From Gamsiella multidivaricata (taxonomy: Eukaryota > Mortierellomycota > Mortierellomycetes > Mortierellales > Mortierellaceae), in NCBI RefSeq assembly GCF_025024155.1, contig NW_026251723.1, forward strand, positions 1 to 64,000: a DNA stretch of 64,000 bases. Direction: 5' to 3'. Below the pieces are notes generated by a model. The model was given only the letters and a program-made list of their open reading frames with translations. It did no database searches and was not told the DNA's origin. Made by a program: the position numbers and the translations under genes. Shown here piece after piece: positions 24,854-35,980 of this stretch (the stretch's first letter is position 1; every line of letters starts with the position of its first letter).

Positions 24854-24920
24854 CCTCCAGCTCAAGCAACAGATTGTTTCCTCCAGCTCAGGCAACAGAT
24901 TGTTTCCTCCAGCTCTAGCA
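24854..24920. repeat. 26-bp tandem repeat, about 2.6 copies
   Basis: Units begin at 24854, 24880 and 24906 (last one partial). Copies differ at one or two positions (CTCAAG / CTCAGG / CTCTAG). Confidence 0.9.
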
Positions 24921-25216
24921 ATTCCACTTGTCTTCTTCCTTAAATGTTTAAATACACTGTGTGGTAGTAACGAAACATTTTTATTCCCTATTAGTCCGTC
25001 CTTGAAAGAACAAAAAACTCTCCTCCCCCTCAAAAAGGATAACTCGATAACACGCAAAGAGACCAAGATAAGCAACAGTTGAAAACCAGCTAGATTACAA
25101 GTGAAAAGAAAAAAAAGATGAACAAGAAAGAAATAAAAAACAACACGTTTCCCATGTATCCTGGTCCCTGACCACCTTCCTGATTTGTTTGGATTCACTC
25201 TGCATGAAAGAACACC

Positions 25217-28200
25217 TTAATATTGAATAGCTCCGCTCGAGGTCGCAGCAGCAGTTGTACCATGCGATGACCTGTGCGAATATGAAGGTCCGAAGGAGTT
25301 ACTGCCTTCTTGGCTCACAGCTCTGCCATGGACCTGAGATTGATGGGGGTAGTCGACTGTGCCCGTTGCGGCCGAGGCAGAAGGGGCCAGTCCCTGTTGT
25401 TGCGCTCCAGCTGCGCCCTGCTGCCCATAAGAGTATGATGTATGCGCCTGGCCGTTTGCCCCATTGTAATCATGGTGATGGCTCTGGTTGGAGTGGTTGC
25501 CGCTATACCCTCCACGAGGGCGGAACTCGCGATGATGCCCATATCCTCCGTTAAAACCTCCCCGACCACGATGGTTCGAGTTCCCATGGCCGTACTGCGA
25601 TGGAGGTGCTTGCTGATAGCCTGCATATGATCCCACAGCCCCTGCATGGCCATTGGTATTCATTCGTCCGTTTCCAGAAACCCAATTGGAAGGCGGCCCT
25701 GGTGATCCTTGAGCATGACCGCGACTGCCGCTGTTGGAGGGACCTGTCGTTTCTGTACTGGCCGAGACAATCGTGGTAGTGGCGCTCCATCCGTCCGTTG
25801 ACGATTTTGACAACGAAGAGGCGGCTCCTTCCTGGAAACTGGTCTCAAGCGAGGCTGGTCCTGAGGTCTGTAGCCGGGGATAATGTTGCTGATGCTGGCC
25901 GTATGGCCGAGGTTGAGGTACACGGTTCGCATTGGCAGCAGCAAGCATGCTGGCCTGCTGTGAGGCTGGGACAGGCACCATGAAGGGTGTAATAGCCGGC
26001 AAGCCTGCTGATTGAGAAGGCGCATCGCCAGCTGCAGAGAATCGAGGTAGCCAGGGGTGTGAAAGGGCGAATGACGCGCTGTTGCTTGTGGCATTCACGT
26101 TTGTGTCTTCCGCCTTGGTCTCCACTAACACAATCCCGCTCGCAAGATCTGACGACCCCGCAGAAGGTGCAGATCCAGCGGTACCATCCCTTGAGGAAAC
26201 ACCCACAGATCCATGTGGGTGGACAACACCACCTGGAAACTGCGCAATAGGCGGAGGCATCGGTCCGCGGGGCGGGTACATATAGTACATGTGAGGTGGT
26301 GCGTTGACGGGGAAGCCCTGGGGGTAGAAAGGCATCATCATTGGAAACGGCGCCATGGCACTGGGTCCCATCGGCATGCCTTGTGTGGCATTCGAAGCAG
26401 TTGGTGCCTCCGATGTCAACGTAGAGTCCCAAGCTTTCTTCGCATTGTCATTCGCGAGGACATCATTGTTTGGAGATGGCTGTACTGGAACAATAGTGCT
26501 CTCCCCAGATTGGGCCGTTACCATGACAGGCTGCACATCCTGAATTGTGGCTTCCTGGCTCACTGCATCGCTCGAAGGGCTATCGATCTCACTGTCGACC
26601 ATAAAACTCATTCTACCGCGGTTCTTGGCAGCCTTCTCGACATCACTGGGAAATATGGTTGCTGTAGTTGAGTTCAACAGCGAGTTCCGCTTGGCTTTCA
26701 GATCGGGCCTGAGGTGCGATCCTGGGGTGGCCTTGGCCTTGTCCTCGTGCTCGTATTCCGCTGCTGGCCTCACATTCACATCGCCGGCTGCTTGCTGGGA
26801 AAGACGAGCATGGATCTTGGAAACGTCAGAGACCTTGGCCACGCCATTGACACCGTCAAGCTTGGCTGGATAGTTGTCCCTGCCAATTGCCGCCGCCGCC
26901 GCTCTTGAGATCCTGCCACCCGCGACACGACCTTCAGGTTTGTTTGATGTCTCGTTCTTGTTTGTAGAATCTCTCGACTCGTGCACGGCTGCTGGCGCTG
27001 TGGCTTCTGTCGATACAGGTGTGGGCTCTTCTTTGCGCCATGACAGTACAGATTCGGCTTGATTCTTCTCCATGCGGCCGTTCTTTCCATTGCGTTGCGT
27101 CCGTTCTTTGGGCGGCAGGAATTTGGCAGCGTCCTCTGCAGTATTCTCTGAGGAGACTACAGGCGTGATATCTGGGCGTTCAGGTGCAGGGGCAGCATGT
27201 TCGACCGTATCCTTGTTGTCGGGGACATTCTTGGCGGCGCTCTCCGCGGGCTGGGTCGTGTTACCGCGGGGATGCAGTGTCTCTTCGATCCTATGCATGA
27301 TCTTGTCGACCTGTTCCACACGAGCCTCCTGTGAACTAATATGAACACCATCAGTACCAGGCTTCTTCGCATCTACTTTTATCGGCGTATCAGAAGCACT
27401 CCTTCCAACGACCGCATTTCCTGAGCGTCTCCATGGTCCGCCCGTCGATGAGGCGCCAGTCGCAGGCATCGACGATGCCTCCAATGCCTTCTTCTCCTCC
27501 TCGGCCTTCTGTAGACGTGCTTTCCGGATGCGTGTGATGCGCTCATCTTCTTCCTTGACCAGCCGATCCGGCAACGCCTTCCACTGGTTCATAGCCTCTC
27601 TCTTTTCCCCCTCGGTCATGGTCTTCAAATGAGGTCGGTCCCGTGGATTGCCGAATTCTCGTACTGTCTCTGGCACGATGGTGGCTGTCGCCGTGGCAGC
27701 TGTCACCGTGGCAGCACTCTTGTCATCCTCCTTGCTCTGCTCTGCGGTCTCGTCCGCTTCCACTACCTTTTGCTTTGCCAGGCGCTCCAATTCCTTTGCA
27801 GCTTCTTCCTCTCTTGCCTTGACCAGCTTTTCCTCTACAACTCTGGCCATCTCTTCGGCTCTGGCCCGTGCCCTGGCCTGAGACTCCTGATACTTTCTTT
27901 CCTGCTCCTCGCGTCTCTTGCGAGCCTCCTCTGCCGCCTGTTTCATCGTCTCGCGCTGATCCTCGGTTACGTTGGCAGGTCGGTCGTATTCCGTCACTTC
28001 CGGAAGATCCATATGTGCATGACCGGGTCCTCGGTTATCGTGATCTCTGGGATGGATAGAATCGTAAGGACTGCGAGGACCAGAATGTGGATGATATTCA
28101 TTCGGGTGTGGGTCATGCGGTCCCATTCGATCATTCAGTGCCTCTTTGGGTCGCGTCAGAAGCTGAAAGTCCCGCTGATGCCTGTCAGGGAAGCGATCAG

Positions 28201-29972
28201 AGGTATATGGGGGCCGGTCATGGCTGGGTCTCCTGTCCAGGCTATAGTCGTTGTCTCGATGGTGATAGGGCTCACGGTCTCGGGTGTAGCTTCCAGACCT
28301 GCTGAACGAATCCCTGCGATCATAAGGCGGCTCTCGATAATTGCCAGAGTCCCGGCGGGGACCAGAAAATGAATCCTTTGGCCCGACCGAATCACGGCGA
28401 GGGGGTCCTTGATGATGATCGCGGTTTCCAAATGACTCCCGCCGCTGTACTGAGTAATGGCTTGCGTTCCGGTCTGCAGAGGGACGACGGTCACGGTCAT
28501 TTGGCCCTTCTTGCCAGAGTGAGTGGCTCGAGCGGTCCTGGGGTCCTCCGAATCGTGATGATGGCTCTGGGCCTGGTTGGTAGAGTGACGGTCCAGCATT
28601 GGGCTGTGGGCGACTTGGCCATGACCGGTTGAAATCGACGTCTACTCTGTCGACAACGCGTTCCTCACGGTGATTACTCGGAGATGTTGCTTGCGGTACC
28701 TCTCCATCTTTCTGACTATCCGCAGTTTGTGCCACTGCTGCTGCCACAATGACGGAACCGTCAGCAAACTCAATAGCCTCTGCGTTAAGGAAATCAACGC
28801 TCTCATCTTCGTCAGCCTAAGATTGGGGTATTTGATTGCAGGATTCAAAAATCAATAAACGTTCGTTGGTGTGACCAAGCTCGGCTGGGGAGAAAGGCAT
28901 AATAGAGCGCCATGCAAACACACCTCGTCCCAATTGTCAGCCCCTGCTGACAACGTCGATACGGTTTTTGCCATTGGTTCGCCAGAATTTGTGTTACTCG
29001 GGATCTATAAATGATTTTGTCCCATGACAACGTGTTAGTTCGTGCCTAATTTCTGATCAAAATGTCGCATGGTCGTGTCCAAGATGCTGTGCTTACAGTG
29101 GTCCGCTTTACCGAGTGTGCACTGTTGTGATGTGCCTGTCCATTGGTCTGATGGAGTTCTATTGAAACGCAAACAAATCAGAAAAGATTAGTATCCCTAG
29201 CAGTGCCCTATCGCGTGTTTGATCGCATCATCCTGTCCGCCAAGATTGAACCATACCATGCTGCTCCAGTGTCTTTTTTGCTGCCTCTGCGGCTGTAGGG
29301 TATTCGTCGAGATGGTGTTCCTGAGTGTGGGCCACCACACCCCAAGCGCGTGGGGCTGGCTTCTGGAACGGGGATGATCCTGCGGCTGATGTTGATGGTG
29401 GGTCCAATTGAGGTGAATCACTACCTCCGTGTCCTGTTGCTGATGATGTACCCGCAGCGCCTGAAGACAAGTTGTTGCTAGTGTTTTCCAACATGGGCCC
29501 TGCCCCGGCTCCTGTCGCTGGTGAGGTGGCTGCCGATGATGAAGATGATGTGCCTAGGACAGCGGACGATGGCGTTGAAGGTGATCCCCAGTTCGAGCCT
29601 GACGCGACCAAGGAGACATCGTATCCGCCCTTCTCCTGCCTTCTGCTTGGTAAATTGACCGGGAGTGGGGCCGAGACCTTGGGGCTGTTGGGTTTGCCCC
29701 TAAGCGAGGAACCGCCGCGACCTAGAGAAGCCAGATGTCCATTGAAGGGGAGGATAATTATTAGCGGGATGCCGCCACCTTAAGGTTGCTAGCAAGGGAA
29801 CGCGTCAAAAGTGGGCAAAGGACAGGTAGCCGGGCAGCAATGCAGTGCGAAGAATGCTAATATCGAGCATGCGCTGTATCTATTGTTCCTGCGTCCTTTT
29901 GTTTCCCTTTGGCAGTGTGGTGTTCCCTGTGAATTAGCATGGTGTTTGCTTGCCTGAACGGTAGGACTTCAT
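25217..29972 (-). CDS. PRRC2/BAT2_N-like large RGG protein
   Basis: Exons 29954-29972, 29257-29721, 29112-29158, 28924-29004 and 25217-28816 join in phase to 1403 residues. The N-terminus reads MKSYRSGRGGSSLRGKPN, then PLPVNLPSRRQEKGGYDV and SGSNWGSP, resembling the animal PRRC2 N-terminus (PPPANLPSLK.E....GTGWAS). WDEADEDESVDFLNAEAIEF follows. Next come an Arg/Asp/Ser/Tyr-rich segment, a charged coiled coil at about residues 495-570 (EARKRREEQERKYQESQARA), long disordered Pro/Ser/Ala parts, a PMMMPFYPQGFP stretch and C-terminal RGG motifs (HRGRGGFNGGYG, FRPRGGYSG). Such proteins bind RNA and associate with stress granules or translation initiation; here that is inference. The first intron appears to use a GC donor. 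Treating 25217-28747 as a separate gene would lose the conserved N-terminus. Confidence 0.75.
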
Positions 29973-32086
29973 TTGGGTCGTGTGTGTGGAATTGGCTGTT
30001 GTGTGATGAGTTGATGGATCTAGCTCATGGGAACCAAAAAAAAAAAAAAAAAAAAAAAAGAAGGGGTGGCGCGCGTATTTTTTTTTTTGGGTTAGTTTGT
30101 TCTCACAGGCCGACCGACAGATACACGAGTCCAATGCAGTAGAACGTCCTACAAGAGCAAGCATGGGCGTCTTTGTCTTTCAAAGGAGACAAGAAGGCTT
30201 GTTTGTCAACAGAGCGAGGAAACGTACCTGTCTGGGTTGAGGTTGTGGAGGGGGTAGCGAAGAGGGCGCGAGGAAGAAGGGGACGATGTGTATTATATGT
30301 ACAGAACGAAGGAAGGAGTTAAAGGGAAGGGAAGGGAAGGATATAAAGGAAGAGAGAGAAGAAAGAGAGAGAAGGAAAGAGGGAAAGGGACGCGGCCCCA
30401 AAAACGGGATGGCGAAGCGGAAAAGAAAAAGGGCGGCTGCTCTGTTGGACAGACAAAGGCGGAAATCAAAAAAAAAGAAGTCAGCGGATCCAACAAGTCG
30501 CGTCAGAACCATATCACGTCCACAGACACGTATGAATGCATACACATGGACGCGTATATATTCCGCATATCCACACAGCATACACACGCTCTCACCCACC
30601 CACTTACACATGAAACGTATTCACAGCTACAACAACAGGCGACTAAAGCGAGGCAGAGGGCGGTCGTTTCCTAGCATAAATAGACATGCACACAGCATCA
30701 TCGTTGTCCTTGTTTCATGCGGAGGTTGCCATATCGGTCCGCATCCGATCCCATGCATCCAATGTAATAAAATGTGTCTTGTTTATATATCGTTACAAAG
30801 TGTCACACATATATCCACACATGTGCAAATGATTTCCTTAATACTCTACTTTTGTTGCCTCTAGTGGTGGGTCCTTCGTGAACAAGTCGAAAAGCTGTCC
30901 GGACAGTCGACAGTTGTGCACCAATTGATTCCGGATGAAAAACTGCCCCTGAAACCCTAAGCCGCTACAACTGCAGTTTCGGTGTCGTTCAAAGGTTTTG
31001 AAAAATGGCGAAGAGGGGGCGAGGGAAAGAAAAAGATTGATTAACATCAAGCAAGTACTAATATATTTATTTCACAGATACAATGTAATAACTAGAGCTA
31101 CGAGTATACACTTCCCGAAACTGTAAAAACCACAAACACACTCGCATTTCTGCAGTAGGTCTCAAAGGAAGCGGGAAAAATAATAATAATGAAGAGTCCT
31201 GCACCAGACTCGGTTGCAGTATTGCTGTGTCCTGTCATTCTGCAGGCCCGACTTTCTCGCACGGACCACGACGCGCCTGTTCATGACCCTCTCTGGGCCA
31301 AAAAAAAAAAAAAAAAAAAAAAAACACCGCTTTTCTCGCTCCATTTCCCCCGGCCCTGCCATGGACATATATGACCACCTTGTAATCGCGCCTGCGCATA
31401 CTCAGCCAAGTATTGGCCGACCCCGACCCCGACCAAGAATGACTCAAAAGCAATCAGGAGAATCGCTTACACATCCGAGGAAGGCGCAAATTACCTATGG
31501 GTACCAAAGAAAAACATAACGTCGTCAATCCATTTCGGTATATGTTTACGAATACTATCACATTGTAAAAGTCTAATTCTCTTTATAGGCTTTTTAGTGT
31601 ATCTTACCTCTAAGGCCACAACGAAGAGGCAGGCAACCACGCCGTTAGACATGATGAACAGCATGACGATCATTGAAGTACAAGCGACTGGGATAGAGAC
31701 CAGGGTTGTTGTCACGGCGAACCTAGTGAACTAGATCCATCGAGACGACTGGATGTGCATCCACATGACCCAATTGAATACAATGTGGGCGCATCCCTGT
31801 TCGAACTTCGAGGGTGGCAAAGGCGTGAATACTTTGCGGCTTTGAATAATCCATGAATGAGCTGTGTTCTGGCAACAAGAAAATGCTGAATGAGGGAGTA
31901 CGATGAGAAGGCCCGAGTAGCATGTCTAATACTCTGTTTATTTGCGTTAGTATGGGCACATCATCTCGCTCATATAGATAGATCAATCAATATCGTTTAT
32001 TCTTCCTATATCACCGGCGTGCTGCGAAATAGACACTCGCAAATAGAAAAGCAAATGCCTCATGTCCCCGTTCATAGGCTCCATTA
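29973..32086. other. Intergenic; poly(A) tracts and purine-rich leader
   Basis: Upstream of the leftward PRRC2-like gene. A runs at 30036-30059 and 31300-31324, and GA-rich 30305-30400 (CT-rich on the gene's sense strand). 31255-31282 is one copy of a 28-bp sequence found again at 33010-33037. No supported gene. Confidence 0.5.
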
Positions 32087-32717
32087 TCATATCGTCCTAT
32101 CGTTGTGAGACCAAGTGGGGCGACCAGGTTCCGATTGACCAACAAGCGCAACACGAATACGAGGCCTGCCGCTTAGGTCACTTCTCGATGCATCTACATT
32201 GATCGCCCTCTCCGTTCGATTGACCGGACCCTGCAGCACATAATGTGCGGCCCTATAAGCGCACCCAGCCAGGTACAGGCTCAGTCCTATCCCAAGCGTG
32301 ATCACAAGCGCACCGTAGAGAGCCAGCGCCAAGAATGCACCAGCGAAAAGAATGAACATAAGCTATGGGTACAAGGTGAGGCACAATAAGGAAATGCGTT
32401 TAACAGGCGTGCGCCAATGCGTTTCTATACCCTTGTAATGCGCGCCAATGTCACCATGCGCTTTTGATGCCCTCGAGTTTTTTTGTTACCTCCACGACGA
32501 CAAAGACAAGTGCCCCGGCGACTATGCAGTCGAGTAGGACCGCAGCCATGAACCACTGGAAGCACACAATCGGACAGAGACTCAAAACCACAAAGCAGAA
32601 CATGCTCAGTCGGATCCACCAAGGTATTAAGTAGTATTTGCGCTTAATCCATCGGTAGGTCAAAAGGATAATCCGTCGCGCGATGTCGAACAATGTTCCT
32701 ACGCTTACAAGGTCCAT
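32087..32717 (-). CDS. Promethin/LDO-like membrane protein, paralogue 1
   Basis: Exons 32490-32717 and 32087-32362 give 167 residues starting MDLVSVGTLFDIARR. A near-continuous hydrophobic block (WWIRLSMFCFVVLSLCPIVC, VVVE, LMFILFAGAFLALALYGALV) contains three or four membrane segments with a central Val-Glu and FAGAFL motif. This is the layout of promethin/LDAF1 and yeast Ldo proteins, which sit at ER-lipid-droplet contacts with seipin. The C-terminal tail is basic and polar. Its exon structure and core are shared with the gene at 35067-35650, so they are paralogues with the intron at the same Glu codon. Family call rests on topology and motif memory. Confidence 0.7.
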
Positions 32718-35066
32718 TTTATTTTTTCTCAACTGAAGTGATGCAAGGTGTTTGGATGGGCTGAAGGAAAGGAAGTATTGTACGTGATAGATAGGTACAT
32801 GACGTGAGGTGCAAGGTTATCTGTGAGGAGTCAGCCATCTCTTTCGCTGATTGATCGAATCTTCAACATCGCGTCCGCACAAAGATCAAAAAAGTCGCGC
32901 AGTGCTTCTCCTTGATGTCTTTGTTTCAATAGCTTCGGAAGTGGCGGATTGCCCGCCTTGAACTCGAACTGTATGCGAGATTCCTACGTGTTATTTCCAA
33001 GGTTCAGCTCCTCGCACGGACCCCGACGCGCCTGCTCGAAATTCTAAATCACGTCCAAAACCGCCCATTCTTTCAGTCTGTTGAGTGCCCTCAGCATACG
33101 TGTGATACGAAAGTTGCCTATCAGTACTGAATGAAGAAGTGTCGATGTCAAGTACTATTGATACCGTTAGGTTTTGGCAAAGCTAACGCATCCTATACTT
33201 CGCTTCCACCTTTCGCCTTGTGGAATCCTACTTTAGCCACATGGTTCCAAGGGGGGGCAGCTCCGAAAGTTTCTGCTCGGTCTATTGAAGGGATGGCATG
33301 ATGTACAGATGACTGGAGTTAGAGGCAAGGGTGGTTGTTTTTGGGTGGTTTTGTCCTTGAATACTGTAATCCTGTAATCCTGTAATCCTGTAATCCTCCT
33401 CCTGAAATAGAAAAAAAAACAGCGCATTCTTAAAACAATGTCTTTATAAACTTCATCTGAGAAAAACAAAAGCAGTACTCATTATCTCTTTCTGCATCAA
33501 TTATACCATCCGCCTACAAGCTGCCTCACGTCCGCAATACAAAAAAAAAAAAAAAAGATATTATGGCTTATGGATGGGAGTAAAAATTCGTACCATGTTA
33601 TCCGATATAACTGAGTTTAAAGCCCTATTTCCGGACCTCTATGGATCCAAAGAGGATTTGAGCCTCTTCCATGGCTGGGAAAAAAAAGATCGTCGTTATC
33701 ATTAAGATACAGGAACGCAGTTCAAGAGAGAGGCGGCAGGTGCTCCTAGATCACTCCTCCTCGATCACTTTAAGGTCCATCGTTAGGTATGGATCGAATT
33801 GCCAGTGGAAGGGGTCCATTACGGGACATTTGTTTGTGCTGTGAATGACTTTAACATCTATGCTACCAAAGCAGTACGATACCCAAGAGTTACTGTCATT
33901 GCACCTGGCGGACAGCTTCTTCTTATGACTTATATATGATGGCGAAGAGAAGGATAATATGTTACCTATTCATATCGCATCCTCAGACAGAGATCTGTTT
34001 TGGAAGAGCGAGTTCGAAGATAACCTGGGAATCGCTCGTGGAACAGGAAGATGGTACAAACAAGAGGCAGAAAGCCGTTGCTGAGAAAGGTTAATCTCAA
34101 TTCTCTAGAGGTTCCTTCCGTTCTCATCTTTTTGTTCACAAATGTTGGGTTCTGCGTTAAAGACAGTAGAAATTGTGGGAGAGTAGAGAAAAACTCAACT
34201 GCTGCGATAACACCTGGAAGAACTGCCGACGCCGATGAAAGTGGGAAGATGCTATTATTCGACTTTGAGAAATATTTAACAATTGTTGGAAAATGCAAAC
34301 GTAGTTCTTTGTGCTTAGCTGCAAAAAAAAAAAAAAAAAAAAAAAAAAAACGTCTTGACAGAGAACAATGTGGGACTCGATGTACTGCGGTCCCGTCCCC
34401 TGAAGGCTCTATGGCCGCTGTTGTTCCCTCAATGGATGTCGAAGGGCAAAACCCCAAGAGTATCAAAGGGGGTTTGCCATATTGTGCTAAAAAAAAAAGG
34501 TTTCACTGTAAGAACGGATGAGTTCTCTGCCGCCGCAAAGCAGATACACTTGCACAGCGCGACAATTTGGTCCGGGCTCAACAAAGCCGATCGTCCGATC
34601 CAGAACATCGGCGCGTCAAATTTCATGATCCGTGCCTGGGACCATATGGCAATGTTGGTGATGATATGGAATCCACAAAAATCATGAATTCTCCATGCTG
34701 TCCATAGAAGGATGCACTCCGTCGATATGTCGATATGCATTTTATTCCATGTATTTCATGCTTATCAGAGAAGTACCGCCCCTTGATGGACCGTTAACGC
34801 TTGTAGGAAAAAAAAAGCGGTTAAATAAAACGAGACGGCTGGCGCTTATTGTTTCGGTTGCAACATGATCCTGTAGTGCACGCAACATTCTTTTATTTCA
34901 TATTTTCTCTCTCAACCTACAAAAAAAAACTACCAAAACACTACACCTCCGCATCCACATCCACCCACGTTCCTACCATCATGACTCCACACCGACCGAC
35001 CTTTAGGCGCCCACTGCAATGACAAAGCCTATACCGCCGTGCCCGGACCCCCCAACCTCCCCATCC
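32718..35066. other. Intergenic between paralogues; simple repeats
   Basis: No supported gene. 33010-33037 is the second copy of the 28-bp repeat. 33363-33396 holds four copies of CTGTAATC. A runs at 33541-33556 and 34323-34350. Open frames at 34050-34740 show no family features. Confidence 0.5.
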
Positions 35067-35650
35067 TCAGATCCCGTGCTTCACAACATCTGCATAACTC
35101 CCTCTCTCCTTAATCCGGCGACGGGGATCCTGAACAAGATACAGCGTAACTTTGTAGGCGCTCTGAAGTAGGAATAGGTTTATGCCGATACCGAACGTGA
35201 TCACCAACGCCCCGTACAGAGACAACAACAAGAATGCGCCCGCGAACATGGCGAACGTTGCCTATTGCAGATCAATTCCACAAAAAAAGAAAAAGATCGA
35301 ATGCGGTTCAGCATTTCTGCTCATATACACATAGACACACAGACACACAGACACACAGACACACAGACACACAGAAGTTTCACTATCACGATGATGTCAC
35401 TGGCTGTCGGTACCTCAACGACGATGAAGACGAGTGCACCGACGACAAAGCTGTCGAGTATGACTACGGCCAAGAACCATTGGAAGCAGATGATCGGGCA
35501 GACACTCAGGAACAGGAAGCATTTCACGATGATCTGGACCCAGAAAGGTAGCTGGAAGTATCTGTGCCGAGCTCTTTGGTAAGCCGGGACGATGTGTTGC
35601 TGGATGAAGTGGTAACCCCGTACAAACGCCTCGTCCAAGCTTTTGATCAT
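35067..35650 (-). CDS. Promethin/LDO-like membrane protein, paralogue 2
   Basis: Exons 35414-35650 and 35067-35261 give 143 residues starting MIKSLDEAFVRGYHF. The hydrophobic core FLSVCPIICFQWFLAVVILD and VVGALVFIVVE is followed across the intron by ATFAMFAGAFLLLSLYGALV, closely matching paralogue 1 (CPIVCFQWFMAAV; FAGAFLALALYGALV). The C-terminal tail is short and basic (DPRRRIKERGSYAD). Start chosen at the ATG at 35648-35650, because the preceding codons need a TTG start. The intron contains an ACACAG hexamer array. Role inferred as for paralogue 1: lipid-droplet biogenesis at the ER. Confidence 0.7.
35329..35373. repeat. ACACAG-type hexa/octamer array in intron
   Basis: About five units of an 8-bp ACACACAG-type repeat inside the intron of promethin-like paralogue 2. 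Too short and without spacers, so not a CRISPR. Confidence 0.9.
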
Positions 35651-35980
35651 CTTTTCTTGAGAAAGAAGGGATACGGAAATGAGCAACAAAGGCAGTGTTT
35701 ATTGGTCTGGAAGAAAAGATGGGGATGCTGTAGAGAGGGGAGTTATGAAGATGAAAAAGAGAGAGAGAGAGAGAGAGTGTGTGTGTGTGTGCGAGAGAGA
35801 AAAACAAGTGATCAGGATCGAACTGGTCTTATATTTACAACACTGGGCAATGAAAACGTCGATATCGAGTGAATGGTGAGTGGGCGATGGAGTAACCATG
35901 TGCTCAAAATGTCGGCACCATATCGGCACGATGTCGGTACTATGTGTGCTGTGTGAGAAAGCGAGAGCGCGCCTCTACGC
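35651..35980. other. Short intergenic with GA/GT microsatellite
   Basis: 35757-35800 is a (GA)n/(GT)n compound repeat immediately upstream of the leftward promethin-like gene, reading as CT/CA on its sense strand. Confidence 0.6.

Larger units (their letters stand above)
21223..25216. other. 4-kb intergenic, between convergent genes
   Basis: Only weak gene traces. 21442-21464 is a poly(A) run. A possible gene remnant lies at 23400-23786, and a 26-bp tandem repeat at 24854-24920. Otherwise nothing recognised on either strand. Confidence 0.5.

Noticed and set aside
25217..28747. 1176-codon frame as a separate gene
   Set aside because: It lacks a good start context, and in-phase upstream exons extend it to a conserved N-terminus.
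34051..34687. Plus-strand frames of 110-156 codons
   Set aside because: Interrupted by a Lys run from the poly(A) tract; no family features or introns.
35329..35373. CRISPR-like short direct repeats
   Set aside because: Uniform microsatellite without spacers, inside an intron of a eukaryotic gene.
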